Source of the DNA: Siphonodentalium dalli
Taxonomy: Eukaryota; Mollusca; Scaphopoda; Gadilida; Siphonodentaliidae
Length of the DNA stretch: 64,000 nt
Direction: 5' to 3'
Assembly: GCA_032622095.1 (NCBI GenBank)
Contig: CP136061.1
Span: forward strand, 36,523,797-36,587,796
Positions 24,149 to 36,837 of the stretch are shown piece after piece (position 1 is the first letter of the stretch; every line of letters starts with the position of its first letter). The notes under the pieces are model-generated. The model had not been told where the DNA came from. It saw only the letters and a program-made list of their open reading frames with translations, and searched no databases. The translations under genes were made by a program, and so were the position numbers.

Positions 24149-24541
24149 TTTCCATTATATATAGAGTTCTAGATAACGGGTGATAATAAGACTATGTTAT
24201 AGATGGCAGATCAGCCAGAATGCTAAAATAGAACGCTCGTCATTGAGATATTTTTATTTTAGTCATGCAGTCATTGTGTTTTCAACTTTCCATAATAGAC
24301 GATAAACTGATATCGGCTGCATGATATTAATTAAATAAATTAGAACAGGGTGTATAAATGTACTATATGTGAATACTAGGGTAAGAGTATTTTTTCTTCT
24401 CGTGTATGTTTTTGTGGGAGGGGGCATGTAATTTTTGATTCATTTCTGGCTAAATACGTCCAGAATACAGAACCTTCGGAATAGAGAACCCACATAACAG
24501 AGAACCCTACACATGGACAATATTTAATCTACTTTTTTTTA
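24149..24541. other. No recognisable feature
   Basis: No ORF, repeat or motif stands out in this interval. Confidence 0.4.
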
Positions 24542-24712
24542 TCGACACGGCTTACCAAACCGCGCTCTTTATAATGTGTTTTCACTGCGGCCCGCGCCAT
24601 TAAACGAAACGGGTATACGCTAAATATAGGATTATTTCATAAAAAATAAGTCACATTTGAACCTATGTGAATATGTACGCCCCATATGAACGTATTTCCA
24701 TGAGGATATATC
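24542..24712 (+). mobile_element. Dispersed repeat R4-A, partial
   Basis: CGACACGGCTTACCAAACCG, CGCTCTTTATAATGTG, TTTTCACTGCGGCCCGCGCC and a terminal GAGGATATATC stretch match 12055-12211. Confidence 0.65.
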
Positions 24713-24764
24713 TCAGGAATAGACTAATACGAATGCTCTTTTCTGTTGCATGACGTGCTAGTTG

Positions 24765-24935
24765 TTGTTTTTTGTTTGGAAGCCAAACATCATGTTCAAA
24801 ATTGTATTTTTATGACTCCATTTTGGGACATATAATGCTCGTTGGGAGATAGTTGAAGTAGTTCTCGACCTATAACATGGCAAATTTTAAAAGCGAATAT
24901 TATTATTTGTATTTTAAAATGCAAAGTGGCTTCAA
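24765..24935 (+). mobile_element. Dispersed repeat R6, copy 2 (partial)
   Basis: TTTGGAAGCCAAACATCATG, TTTTGGGACATATAATGCTC and AAAAGCGAATATTATTAT align with 52178-52340. It is non-coding. Confidence 0.55.
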
Positions 24936-25429
24936 ATGCAAATGAGTTGAATGAAATGTAAACGAATATTGCTATAAAGGTAACATGAACCATGGTCAGT
25001 TTCGATTGGAAATATTTTCAGGCCGAAATATTCGACTCATTTGTCATGAGCATAACGTAACACGTTCAAGATATTGCAATATCTCATTGTCAACGATTGT
25101 ACATGATTGATTGATTAACTACATAATATAGTTTTATCTGTTGGGGGTAATTATGGTGTACAGGTATATCAATAATATATAGCTGGTGGTTGAGTGGGGA
25201 GGGGGTAGGAACACAAGTGGGGAGTCCGCAGAGTATTAAACTGCGTATACACTTAATCAATGTGCAGTCCTTTCTTGTGAGATAGTTTAAGTCGGTCATA
25301 ATAGTATAGATGGCCATCTTTAAAAAGTATAACGCTTCTATTTCTGTCTTGACCCTGGCTTCCATATATTCATAATTACATGTATGTAACTTTGTTCTTC
25401 TGTTTATTCTTCAGTGTTTTATACATCGC
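24936..25429. other. No gene recognised
   Basis: ORFs 24796-24993 and 25090-25365 (minus) have no recognisable features. A GGGGAGGGGG tract lies near 25195. Confidence 0.4.
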
Positions 25430-25745
25430 AATAAACAAATATGAGACGTGGCTCGACTTAATTGGGCCGGGTGAACCACCCATTTTGAAGCGACGCATGG
25501 CGGTCAAAGTGGAACATGGAACAACCTGACCCACAAGGTGACACATTCCCAGGTTACTACCTCCCTGGTACCACACGGACTCCTTCATCGCCATTACTTA
25601 CGGTATTTTCCCCGCGGCAAATAGGGTGTCATATTAGGGGACTACTACCTTCGCAGTGGGGCGGTTGCCGTATCATACACCGGGCACACACGGGTGGTGA
25701 CTTGTATGTGAGTATCCATGACATGGATTACTACAACGGCTACTC
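25430..25745 (-). repeat. SINE-like dispersed repeat, minus-strand copy
   Basis: On the minus strand it shares ordered blocks with 42590-42910: CCCCACTGCGAAGG, then TCCCCTAATATGACACC, then ATGGGTGGTT with CCAATTAAG, then GTATAAAACA. The ORFs on both strands here are GC-richer repeat sequence and carry no recognisable domain. Confidence 0.55.
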
Positions 25746-26221
25746 TTTTATTAACTCATTTATTTATTATTATAAATGATTAGTTCTAAAGTTCTTGGTT
25801 TAACATCGTTTCAACTGTTATGGCATATCACAACTCAAGAGCAGAAACGGGTAGTCAAATTTTATTGTTGTGAATTAACTAAATTATAAAGCAGACATTG
25901 TAAGAGATTACAACAATGAGTTATGTACATGTAAAAGTAAAAGCACACAAGAGGAAAGACTTGGATTCAGGAAAATGTATTCAAGAACAGAATACTGTGC
26001 CAACATATATTCTAAAACACAGGACAGCACCAAATATATATAAGTATACGTATACGTGGAATAAATAATAGCATATATTGAAATCGTAGTCACAAAGATT
26101 GCACAACGAGAGTTCGTGTGCAAAGAGAGTGCATGGTTAGTGTGCAAGGACCCCACCCGCCCCACATGTGATGTCGCTCTAATTAATAACATGATTGTTT
26201 TTGTAATACTTACATACATGT
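25746..26221. other. No recognisable feature
   Basis: AT-rich. The minus-strand ORF at 25908-26219 is low complexity and unrecognised. Confidence 0.4.
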
Positions 26222-26370
26222 TTATATGACATCACTGTATATAATGTACATAAATTATATATTTTTTAAATGATATTAATGAAACTCGAGTTTTGCCGAG
26301 CCTCAGGCAATACCTTATACTCGTTTTGTTAATATAATATGAGACAAACACTCATTTCTTGTCATCTATA
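26222..26370 (-). repeat. Long hairpin repeat, family HP, copy 3
   Basis: Best read on the minus strand: ATATAGATGACA, GAAATGAGTGTTT (as in copy 1), a stem ATTAACAAAACGAG pairing imperfectly with CTCGAGTTTCATTAAT, and a loop containing GAGGCTCGGC. It is more eroded than the other copies. Confidence 0.65.
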
Positions 26371-29169
26371 TTATTATTATTATTATAGTTTATTTCAGAG
26401 ACTAGAAATTCATATAATGCAAACACAATTACATACGTACGTTTGATAATGATGTGGCGTAATGTTGTGCTGTTATAGATTATTTATAAACGAAAAGCAT
26501 ATATGTCCTACATTATTCCGATAAAGTAACCCAAACTGGAATCATATGGGAAAATCATGATGACCGTTCATTAATTAAGATTTATTTAGGTTTGTTTTAA
26601 ACTGAATCATAACTGATCCGATTAAATTGTTTCATTGTAAACAAACAAAAAAAGATTCCACAACGAAACAGTCAAAGTAGCTTCTGGTATGAGATTTGGC
26701 AATGACAATGTAATACTTGTAATATTTTATGAATCTGGCATGAACCTCGCATCAAGTTGTCGGTCTAGTGGGTGACCAGGAACATAAGTCTCTCAATCAA
26801 CTGGAAGATTCAACCAACTCGTAGTGTGTTTTGCAAACGTATACGTTTTCTCCAAGCATCGTGTTGAACATTTCAATCCCAAGTACCAACTCTGTTTCTG
26901 GGCGCCATATTGTGTAAAGACATTATGTACTTGTTTGGATGCGTAAAACTGAGAAGTTAGTTTTCAGGCACTATGCCATCTGGGGGAATGTATCATTCTA
27001 CTAAGATCCACGAAAATCTGAAGCAAAACGACAGAAACACTCCATATAAAACATCGTCTGAACTACACTCAATTGTAAATATTTACTACTCCATGCGGGA
27101 CGCATCTATCTGTGATAAACTGATGAAAACGATTTCGTCATCGAGAGTCACTGCATTAAATTGATATATGAGAATGACTGTGTGTTGAAAATTTTGAAAA
27201 AATTACTTCTTTGAACAAGATTATTCTCTATTTCTATTTGATCTCCTCACCGGGGTGTTTAACATCACTTTAAGATACGTTGATGCATGTTTTGGGGCAA
27301 CTGCGCAGCTGGGGTTGGTGTGTCAATTTCCTGTGATCGTTTCTGAAGAGAGATCATTGTCGACCATTTACGCTGCGAGCGATAAACTGACTACAATGGT
27401 CTGAATCGCCATCTGAGTTATGTCACCAACACATTTCCTTCCGGAACAACCTCAAATTATGCGGTGTCCAGTCCACATTTCCAGAGTATCTGGATATAAT
27501 TAGATGGAACACATTGTTTATCCACCAGATACATAATTGTGGATGGGGATGGAGGGGAGATGATGGGAGGGGGAATTTTTTTTTTTTCACACATCGATCT
27601 ACCATGGAGCCAGTTTTACTTGGTTTCATTTATTAAAGTTTCCCAATTAGCGACACATATACTAAGGATCAGTCTGGAGTAAACTACATACCCACATATA
27701 AAAAATAGTGGGTCCTTTCGTTCAGTTTTCATTACCCAAACCCGGGATTCCTTGTAATTACCGCCAATCAAAACTTAGCTCCAAGAAATGTGTGCCCCAA
27801 TAAAAAAACTAGTAACATGTCACGTGCTCTCGGTAAATTCCGAAGGTGTGGCTAAATGTTGTTAAAATAGTATCCATGACGTCATGTTATACCGGAAGAG
27901 AAATTCACAAATCGACAAATAAAGTAGATTGTTGACGAGCGGTCGAAAGTTTAAAATCAAGAATCACCGGAATTTGGATTGCAGGCAACTGTAATTAAGG
28001 TACAACTGGCCAATCTTTGGAGCTAATAATACGGCTGTGTAAGGTCGGGAGGGTTTCGGTGGGGTTGGTGATATAATTGTGTTGCTCTTCGCTCGTTTTG
28101 GCTGCGGTGGTACTACTGCCGGTGCTGGGGAACTGATATATCGTTTTGTTATGTCATTTAACTTTTTTTTAGTTCTGTAGTTGTTTTAGCAGATAGTCCC
28201 GACATTCATGTATTTTTGATTCGTGACCGTTGATTTGTGTTATTTTTTGACAACATGGGCGACAAATCGCCTGGCCAATATAAAAAATAATTCGGTCTGA
28301 GTCCAAGAGATCCACATAAATTGACATTTTTTATAATTTCAAGAAGATCTGTCTTAGTTATTGTACATATTATTTTGGATCCCGGAAGCTAGCTGTTTCC
28401 CTTTATTGTCAGTAAAACAATTAACCGCCGAACGAAAAGTCACAAACCCTGCAACTATTAATTCCGATTCTTAGAATCGGCTTCACATGGTTGAAGCGGC
28501 CATGACGGCACTAGCACGTGACCATGTTTACGCCTGTCAATCACAACTAATTTCAGATTTATATTTAGTGCAGTGTGACGTAATTTGGTGGAAGCCCACA
28601 ACCGTTCAGAAATGAAAAGTTGATGGGAATGCAATAGACTCAGTATCAGTATGAATCTGAGTGTATGTTTACATAGACTGACTAAGGATATCCCATTAGA
28701 TTTAACAGCGCACATAATGTGAATACAAAGATATTAAATGAAACAGCCAATGCATGTGAATATACAATATACAACAAAGATAACGATTCCCAATCGGACT
28801 TCCTACCACGAGCTGCTATACCATAAAAGGATGGGATCGAACATGAACATATTCATGGACTGTACCAAATTATACTCATGTTTTTTTGTCAAACTAAAAA
28901 CGGACTCGCCAAAATGGATTCAGTTTCTCATGTTTTTATCTGTAGTATACAATCTTAAAACTAACAGGAAACTGGAAAATAGGAATATTACAAACGGAAA
29001 AAAATCCCAATAATTCCCGCACATATACACACAAAATAAATGATTTCGAGAAAAGGTTATTAATATCAAACTAGCAATGCTATTATAAATCTCTAAACGA
29101 CACCGTAAACTATTTAATATTGCTCCACAGGTTGATAGAGGTATCGATCTGTCTTCCCTTTGTGCTGCC
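26371..29169. other. Long stretch with no recognisable gene or repeat
   Basis: Small ORFs (26973-27164, 28458-28715, 28738-29013 and others) show no motif. Local features are a T run at 27575-27590, a G/T-rich stretch near 28040-28135, and ATT trinucleotide runs near 26372-26390. This is the largest part of the window without visible transposon structure. Confidence 0.5.
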
Positions 29170-29173
29170 TTAA

Positions 29174-30213
29174 CCATTTCTTGAAGGGAGCTGCGCTGGC
29201 GCAACATTAAAGACCCTGTGCCAATGCATTATCTTACATATGCGAGTGGACCATTGGTCGCCTCGCAAATATAAAAGAATGTATTGGCCTAACAATTTTG
29301 TATAAATATTTCTTACATCCTTTAACAATTGTCATCATTTTTTTATCCTTTTATTTTTACATTCTTTTAACAATTTTTATAATTTTTTCTTACATTTTTT
29401 AACAATATTTATCAATTATATAATTTGTGCTTACATTCTTTAACAATTTGATCATTTGTTCTTACATTCTTTAACAATATTTTATATTTGTTATAAATTT
29501 TTGTTTTACATTCTTTAACAATTATAAAAAATAATATAGAATTTGTATATGAGCCCTGTGTTATACCTCACGGCAAACAAGGGTCGTGCTATCTCCCCCT
29601 GGCTTGACACTGGCACGTGCTACGTTTGTTTGATTTATACGTCGCGCCAGCTATATTTCGAACAATTTTAGCATTTCTGCCGTCTGCTATACTCATTTCC
29701 CTTGGGAATAGGTCCTCTGACAAAGCACTATAAACAAGCCCTCGTTCTGTCTTTATTTATATTTCTATAAAGTGCATGAATCTCATATTTTGCGCTTTTG
29801 TTGGTATAAAGATCTTGTCATTCATCTCCCTTGAACCTTCGTATATACCAGTGCAATATATTTATATATGACGTAATGACGCAAAAAAACTTCAAATTGT
29901 GCATGCTCTCCGCCAAGGGGGTCCTAAATGGGGACTGATTTTCCCTGAATCACCCTTGTCTAGCACGTCGTATAATACAGCGTCGAGCCACAGATGGGTC
30001 CTGTCAGAGAAATTCTGACGAGGTTTTTTTTTTTACCGTCGTGCTCCAGTCGCGCTATCTTGAACTTGGTCATTTTCACACTAATTAGGCGGACGCGACC
30101 CGTGTCTGGCTCAACGTATAACGATGCGATGCGACATAAGGTCGACTCGCATATATAAGAGCATGCATTGGCACAGGGTTTTCGCAAAAAATCAGGAAGC
30201 TCCCGTCATGAAA
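29174..30213. mobile_element. Double-hairpin TTAA element, large copy
   Basis: The left TTAA (29170-29173) is followed by a degraded GGGAGCTGCGCTGGCGCAAC terminus. CCCTGTGCC starts a hairpin at 29212-29288. The right side has a half-eroded hairpin at 30122-30172, GGCACAGGG, and GCTCCCGTCATGAAA as terminus. The interior has TTTAACAATTTTTAT-type repeats (29300-29540) plus about 580 bp of GC-richer sequence not found in the related copies. At about 1.04 kb it may be a longer progenitor or a copy with an internal insertion. Confidence 0.65.
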
Positions 30214-31191
30214 TTCGACACACAGCGGATAAACCGCCATCAATGATTGTTGCATAGCAGCATTAAAAACCCAACATTCAAATGTTTAGATAAATGACGT
30301 TGTTTTTTCCAAATGAATGTTTTATCGCTAAAAAACTTGGCAAGTGGTAGCGTGAACCCTGTTCATGTGAGGTATTAATGACGATCGATGAATCAACCTT
30401 ATTCCTTATCCATCAACACTCAACATTAAAGAGCTATCTTACAATATGTCGATATACTTATTGTCAACGTATTATCGTTGCATTTCACGAGAAAACGTGT
30501 GTTAAGAATGATGTGGATTGCAATTATTGTTCAAATTTCATTCGCATGTTAAGCGAATTTTCTTACTAGTTTGCGACCTGTCGAATCTAAGGGCATCTTT
30601 AATAAATTAGTACGCCCAAAGTAAGTTTTATCTATTGACGGATTGTGCTAATCTGCAGATTTACCACCAAGAGAGGATAACTTATTCGTGTATCTGAACA
30701 TGTATGCCAGTTTGTCTCCAGGGGGGGGGGGGTCGCTAAAACTTAGGTGTAGTGAAGTTATTTCCCAGTGAACATGAACATCTGTGATCATTCCTCTGTC
30801 AATAAATAAACCGAACGACACGAGTGTACTAATACGTTCGTTCATGTGTACGACTGCCAGCACGGAAGAATTGCACGAGAGTCTCACTGTGTACGTAATG
30901 TACATCATAGTGAAATAACAAAAATGACAGATACATGTATATCTATATGCACTCCAAATAATGTCCACGTAATCTGAACGGAGGAACCATGTAGGTCAAT
31001 AACAGCATATCTTCCTACAAATACATTTATTTTGGACCTAAATATTCACATCGGTTCATATTGTAAATATTTGATTATGTAACAAGCCCTCAATGAACTT
31101 ATATACCCGTTATTCCGTTTGATGGCGCGGGTCACATTGAAAACACATTATAAAGAGTGTACATCTGCTAATTCGATTTAGGTTCATATAG
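30214..31191. other. No gene; G run and inverted R4 piece
   Basis: A run of about 11 G lies near 30721. Bases 31095-31190 hold, in inverse orientation, an R4-like piece (CCGTTATTCCGTTTGATGGC, then GAAAACACATTATAAAGAG). The ORF at 30648-30968 is unrecognised. Confidence 0.45.
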
Positions 31192-31598
31192 CAGCCTGTT
31201 CTTGTGATAATTAGTGGATAATGAGCTTATTGTAATGAGCGAAATAAGCTCATATTGGCATTACTTCAATATACGCTCTATATGGACATAAAACGCAGGT
31301 TTTAAAACAGTCCACTATCGTTTTACATAGAGAGAATCACGCTCTTTATAATGTGTTTTCACTGTGGCATGCGCCATAAAACAGAACAACCGATATAAGA
31401 TCACTATGGGCCTATTTCATAATACAAGCAGTGCAATATAAACATATGTGAATTTTTCGGTCCAATATTTTTTTAATTATTATTTTCACGAGGATATGTT
31501 GGATGTAGAGCGTAAATAATTGTCAATTTAATGCCGATATTGGCTTATAAACGTTTTTGAAATTTAGTTCAATATGAGCTTATTTTCAGAACAGGCTG
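31192..31598. mobile_element. Dispersed repeat R4-A, complete-looking copy with TIRs
   Basis: It begins CAGCCTGTTCTTGTGATAA and ends TTATTTTCAGAACAGGCTG, an inverted pair. CATAT occurs close to both borders, a possible but inexact target duplication. Inside are CACGCTCTTTATAATGTG, CACTGTGGCATGCGCC and GAGGATATGTTGGAT. At 407 bp it is non-coding. This copy defines the ends of the family. Confidence 0.7.
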
Positions 31599-32916
31599 CA
31601 TATTAACTCCGTATAAAATTATATCGCGCATATTTCATCAAAGGAAGCGGAACTGTAGTGCAGCAGCGAGTACAATACCAGCCTTCAACGCGCCGTGGGA
31701 CATAACATATTACAGTGCTGGGGTAGTGGGTACCAACATGGGCCAAGCGAAAACAAAAATACAATACGTGATCGGATGTATGTACACACTACCACGCATT
31801 ACCCGAAGTGTTGTGCTGGACACCCGTCTTTGTTCTTAAAGATGCTTAAAGCGAATAATAATATTCAATTCCAAAACATTACATAGTAACTTATAATTTG
31901 TGTCACTTTATCCAGCGATCAATATATGTCGATAAATCTATAACACAAATATACATGCGTTATCTTCTGTGAACAGATTAAGGGGACACAGGGCCTTCGT
32001 GTAAACATTGCTTTCGACGTGCCAATTACAATAATTATGTAATAAGTATGCAAAACATCAGCAAGGAAGTTCAGGCAAAATAAATCACCTTCGTCGCTAA
32101 AACTCTCTTTGTGATCTCCAATAACGATATTTCGCATATCGAAACCTTTGTTATGTAAACATTACTGACAGTGGAATTACCGACAAAAGTCCAATAAAAT
32201 ACCCAACTTTAACCAAAACTTGATGATAAACATTGGAAAAGGTAAACCCGTTGAACAAATATTCTGAAAATCATATTTACAATGTAGATTAAAATATGTT
32301 ATCTTACTGCACGATTGTCGCTGTTTGCTGACTAATTACTCTAATTTTTTTTTTTTTTACATAAGTGTGGTTTCAGCACGAGAACTTTATTTATTTGAGA
32401 AATATCAACAATGAATGTAACAACACAGTGTATATATATATATATCCATGATCTTTTTTGGCTGTAATGTTTTTAAACTGTTCTATTTTTCACATATACC
32501 CAGGTGCCTTCGTTCCCTTTAAGTGAACATCACACTGTTAAATCTGGAAGCATAAAACTTTGAGTCACTTTAAACTTATCTAAGCCAAGTTTCGATGTCA
32601 ATAATACCACATAGCAAATAGTGTTACGGGTAAACGGCGTGTTTTAAAATTACTTAAGAGGTTGCTCATAAATAAAATGTGCGTTCAATACTTTGGAACC
32701 GGTCTCATCTGAGATGCGATGCACACAGTGCTATATGTCCGCACTACTCGGATCTAATACCGGCCGGGTAACACAATTGAAAATTGACTCTATACGTGTG
32801 CATCTCCCCGCTCCAAGAAGCAGAAAGAAAGGCCCGTTTCAATATGAACGAAGCAATTTTTCACTTAAATAATCACAATTTAAACTCGGAGTATATAATT
32901 GTCTTCAACAATTGGA
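31599..32916. other. No gene; one old repeat fragment
   Basis: Bases 32146-32262 (TTGTTATGTAAACATTACTG ... CATTGGAAAAGG) match, in inverse, the interior and end of the 212-bp TIR element at 3963-4174. A (TA)n run lies near 32431-32445. Otherwise it is unassigned. Confidence 0.45.
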
Positions 32917-33160
32917 TTTTTATTTTGCGGCTGGAGTGTATTTGACTAACTCGCCTGACACAAAGGGCGCAGCAGAAAGGGTAATTGTGCCTGCACTGAC
33001 TACCCGGCGATGTTCAATTGATCTTCTGATATGTGGCTTAAACATTTCCGCAGCACTGGACAAAAGAGCAATTCTCGCATTCTTGCCTCGCTGGGAATTC
33101 AAGTTACCGTGTTCTTCGAAGACAAAGGAGTCTCTCTTAGATAATTCCTGACACTAAGTT
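32917..33160 (-). other. Unrecognised open frame on both strands
   Basis: The minus strand is open from about 33160 to a TAA near 32917, with a composition that looks coding rather than AT-noise (SQRGKNARIALLSSAAEMF, then SIEHRRVVSAGTITLS). The plus strand is also open (32912-33151). I do not recognise a family and no splice context is clear. It could be an exon fragment of a host gene, a transposon remnant or chance. Confidence 0.2.
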
Positions 33161-33189
33161 AGGGAGCGGACATAAGAATTGTCCATATA

Positions 33190-33545
33190 TACTTAATTGG
33201 CTTTCTCGGAACATAACGACATCCTGGCGAGATTAATCGACACGATTCCCAACGATAAAGCACCTTCGGTGGCACGAAGCATTGTTTGAAATCTGTGTCA
33301 ATTGCCACGTGTCAACGATGGTATTTGAATGAGTCTGGCTACCTTGAGGGTTGCCATTGGAGCCGTAGAAGGTTGTCGTACACATTGGCTTCGATACAAG
33401 CTAACGGTATCTTCGGATCTAGATAATTGCTGGACTCGACAGTAAATAATAAAGTCACAAAGGGCGTAGTGACGAGGGTCGGCATGTGTCACCCCATCCC
33501 ACAAAAGTTGGTATAAAGTTTCAGCAATGGCAAATTCCATTGTTT
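33190..33545. repeat. Duplicated block, copy 1
   Basis: Shares with 34827-35150, in the same orientation and order, GACATCCTGG, AACGATAAAGCACCTT, GTTGTCGTACACAT-like stretches, TTTCGGATCT-like stretches and GTGTCACCCC. Minus-strand ORF 33298-33555 spans it but is broken in copy 2. The two copies are about 1.6 kb apart. Confidence 0.7.
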
Positions 33546-34290
33546 TAAATATCATTTGGACATTTCAAACCCAAAAATTATTTTAACTGTTCCGATAATT
33601 TGAGACTCTAACCAGTATTTGGTGCGAACTTCCGTTGTTTTAAAATCAAGTATTTTCCTACTTTTTGCTCAAATGTTTAGACTGAAGTGGCCATCAGTTG
33701 GAAGTTTGACGGCAGTGAGGGAATTTATAACAGTCGGAGATTTTGACGAACCAGTTGGAAGTCAAACCCAAAGGCGAGGGGTGCAAATTCAATTTCCAGG
33801 ATTTGGACATTATAGTCTTTTTCATATATTGTATTGATCAAAATTACATAGAAATTATTATAAACATTAGTAATAATAAATTGCACTCTTTTTTCCAACA
33901 CCCATTCAAACTGACTCACGGAAACCACACACGCCATTATCCACCAACTTCTCTTTAACTACAGGTTACGCAATGTATTGTGGACTTGTGTATTGTATTG
34001 TGGATCATTATTCAAATTGAAATCATGTGCTAATAAGTGATTTTTAATTACGCTGTAATGTTTCATTTAATATCGACTTTCAGTAGATCGAACTGTCTGT
34101 GTAACACGATGCCAAATCGTGATAGTGCTGTTCTGAGAGAAATAAAGTGTCAATCGAGAGGGTGTATCTAACTCAATATCTTGATATCAGTTTGTCATAC
34201 AATATTAGGATCTAGAGTTTTCTTCAGAGCTTCACTAGGCAAGACATTTTGGTCTTATTCATTGGGGTAGCAATTGGAAATTGTATATAT
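33546..34290. other. No gene recognised
   Basis: Three overlapping short ORFs near 33619-33958 have no recognisable content. Confidence 0.4.
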
Positions 34291-34294
34291 TTAA

Positions 34295-34822
34295 CACCTT
34301 CATGACGGGAGCTGCGCTGCCGCAACATCATTAATGACATTATGTCATTGCATTATCTTATATATGCGAGTCGACCATAAGGTAAGAGAATCCATTGGCC
34401 AAACAAATTTTTATAATTTTTTATCTATCAGTTTTCTTACATTCTTTAACAATTTTTATCATCTGTTAAAATATTTTGTATCATTTTTTCTTAAATTCTT
34501 ATAATTTTTTCATCACATTCTATAAACAAATTTTTTATTTGTTCTTAATTTTTTACAATTTTTTTTATCATTTGTTCATTCTTTCTTTATATTTTTTTCT
34601 TACATTCTTTAACAATTGTTATTATTTTGTATCATTATTTCTTACAATCTTTAACAATTTATTATTTTGTTTTTAATTATTCATACATTCTTAACAATTA
34701 TAAAAAATAATATATAATTTGTTAGGCCAATGCATTCTCTTATAAATGCGACTCGCATATTTTAGAGAATACATTGACACAGGGTTTCCGTAAAAATTCA
34801 TAAAGCTCCCGCCATGAAAGGG
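34295..34822. mobile_element. Double-hairpin TTAA element, second copy
   Basis: The left TTAA (34291-34294) is followed by CACCTTCATGACGGGAGC and GCTGCGCTGCCGCAAC. The right terminus is GCTCCCGCCATGAAAGGG before TTAG (mutated TTAA). Both hairpins (34343-34400 and 34724-34785) have lost part of one arm. The interior is built from TTACATTCTTTAACAATTTT repeats. 528 bp, non-coding. Confidence 0.75.
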
Positions 34823-34826
34823 TTAG

Positions 34827-35150
34827 TTGGCTTCCTCTTGACAAAGCGACATCCTGGTGAAATTAATCGCAACGATAAAGCACCTTATGTGAGACGCAGC
34901 ATCTTTTAAAATCGGTGTCAATGACCACGTGCCAACAATGGTAGTTGAATGAATCGGGCTACCTAAATGGTTGTCATTGGAGCCGTGGGATTGTCGTACA
35001 CATCAGTTTTTCTAACAACTAATATTAGTTTCGGATCTCAACAACTCAATGGCTCAACGGCAAGTAGTCACCAAGGAAGTAGTGACAATGGGTCGTGTGT
35101 CACCCCAAAGTTGGTCAAAAGTTTCAACAGCTGCAACGGCCATTCCTGGC
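34827..35150. repeat. Duplicated block, copy 2
   Basis: A diverged counterpart of 33190-33545. It lies exactly between the double-hairpin element and the end of the Tx1/L1-like LINE relic. Confidence 0.7.
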
Positions 35151-35164
35151 ACATCAGTTGAGAA

Positions 35165-36800
35165 GTACAGGCAATAAAATAAAGCTGAAATTGTTCCCCT
35201 ATTAGGATTTTCGCATGAACCCTTTCTCGACTGAGTGAATATACTTATGTGGTAGTATACTGCTATGCAAGCACTTGCTAGTTTATATGAATAGTTCAAT
35301 AGTGTGATAGGTCTCCAGTTGTGTAGTACAGTTTGTCCTTATTTGGTTTGGGCAATAGAGTGATCACCCCTTGTCTTTGAGTTAAAATAGATAATTTACC
35401 AATCGTGTATCCGTGATTAATTGAGCGCCATAATAATGACCTATATCTCTCTCTCCAGAAAAAGTTATGAAACTCTACTCCATATCCACTCAGACCAGAT
35501 CTTTTCTCATTCGACATTGCTTTGAGTGCAGTAAGTCATTCATCTTTTGTAATTAGCCCTTCGATGATTGTTCTACAGAGAGATGTGGAAAGTCGCAGTC
35601 GTTGAGTATCGTATTTAGATCAAACAGCTTAATTTCTTTTTTCGAATATAGGGATTTATAGAAAGTTCTAGATGCATTGACTATTTTGTTGGTGTCAGTT
35701 ATTGTTTGTCTATTTTCGTGTATAATTTTAAACAATGTTTTTGCTGTGAAATGACTATTTTCCATATTCAGAAAATACTTGCTAGGTATTTCTCCTTCTT
35801 CCACCTTAATTTTGATATGATCAATGAACCTTTCATTTGCCTTTTCTCGAAATCACTTAGTTTTTTTCAACTTCATTTATGATATTGATCAGACTTTCAC
35901 AGTGTTCTGTGTCGGTGTTTTCCGCTTTGATGTGATTTGTTCTTAATGTCTGTCATCCATCTCGGTTTGGATTTCTTTTTGTTTTGTTTAGACGAAAAGG
36001 CTAGTGTATATCTCCTCGTATGTCTAAAAGTAGCGCTTTGAAGAACAAGAACAATTATTTGTATTGAGTTCTGGGCCGTTAATATAGTCGTTGTAATATA
36101 CCGTACATGCGTACCTATTTATTCTATTTTTTCTATTATAATTTGTTTTACCATTCTTGTTAAGAGATAGTTATTGAATTTAGCTTCCTCTTTTGGTACT
36201 ATGAAAAGTGAATGGCATTGCATTATGTTAGAGTGATCTGATCGGTAACCTGGAATATGTTCGGAAGTTACTTCGTATCTACGAAATCAAGTAGTTCGTC
36301 TGATATTATAATATAATCAAGGCGTGGCATTTTCACTGGTGACCCCTCCTCCAAGCATAGCGTTTCAGAGTTTTATTTTTTGTATCCTCCATATATCGTT
36401 TTTTCATAATTTCGTTAAGTTTTGAGTTTCCTTTAGGATTTGGTGCTTGTTTGTGGTTTAGTATGTCCATAGGTATGCCCCTTACCAATTTCCAGTCTCC
36501 ACATCGGTTCGTCATCAATTGGACCGTATATATTTAAAATTATAATCGTTTACCTACTGTGAGATCTATAATTATATAATTCCCATTTTGGATCACGTTG
36601 TATATTGTGTACTTGAAATTGAAAATTGTTGAGCAGAACTGCGACTCCCCTTGAACTCCCATTGAATGAAGCGAAATAGGATAATGACGTCATAGAGGAG
36701 ACGTAGCAACCGTGTTTTTACTTTTCTGTCAGATTTTTTGTATAAAATGCATCTTTTTTGGGAATATTGAGATGGACAAGTGAATTGGATGCCACGATTA
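35165..36800 (-). mobile_element. Tx1/L1-like LINE relic: endonuclease and start of reverse transcriptase
   Basis: Read on the minus strand across many frame breaks. From about 36690: YFASFNGSSRGVAVLLNN and FQFQVHNIQRDPKWE, an APE-type endonuclease region of Tx1/L1-like ORF2. GDWKLVRG is at about 36500. PRLDYIIISDELLDF at about 36325 is followed by GYRSDHSNI, which keeps the catalytic-type SDH triplet. RT follows: EEGEIPSKYFLNMEN (35804), GYGVEFHNFFW, RQGVITLLPKPNKD (about 35350) and WRPITLLNYSYKLASACIA (about 35290). It stops before the YADD motif. Clearly dead. The 3' boundary touches the duplicated block. Confidence 0.8.
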
Positions 36801-36837
36801 TGTGCACTATACACACTACTGTTGAAGACTATGAATG

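Noticed and set aside
25516-25779. GC-richer ORF at 25516-25779 as a candidate host gene.
   Set aside because: The segment is shared with 42590-42910 as a dispersed repeat and is open on both strands.
33190-35150. LTR retrotransposon bounded by the duplicated 350-bp blocks.
   Set aside because: No gag/pol sequence, primer-binding site or polypurine tract was seen between them; the interval holds a double-hairpin element instead.
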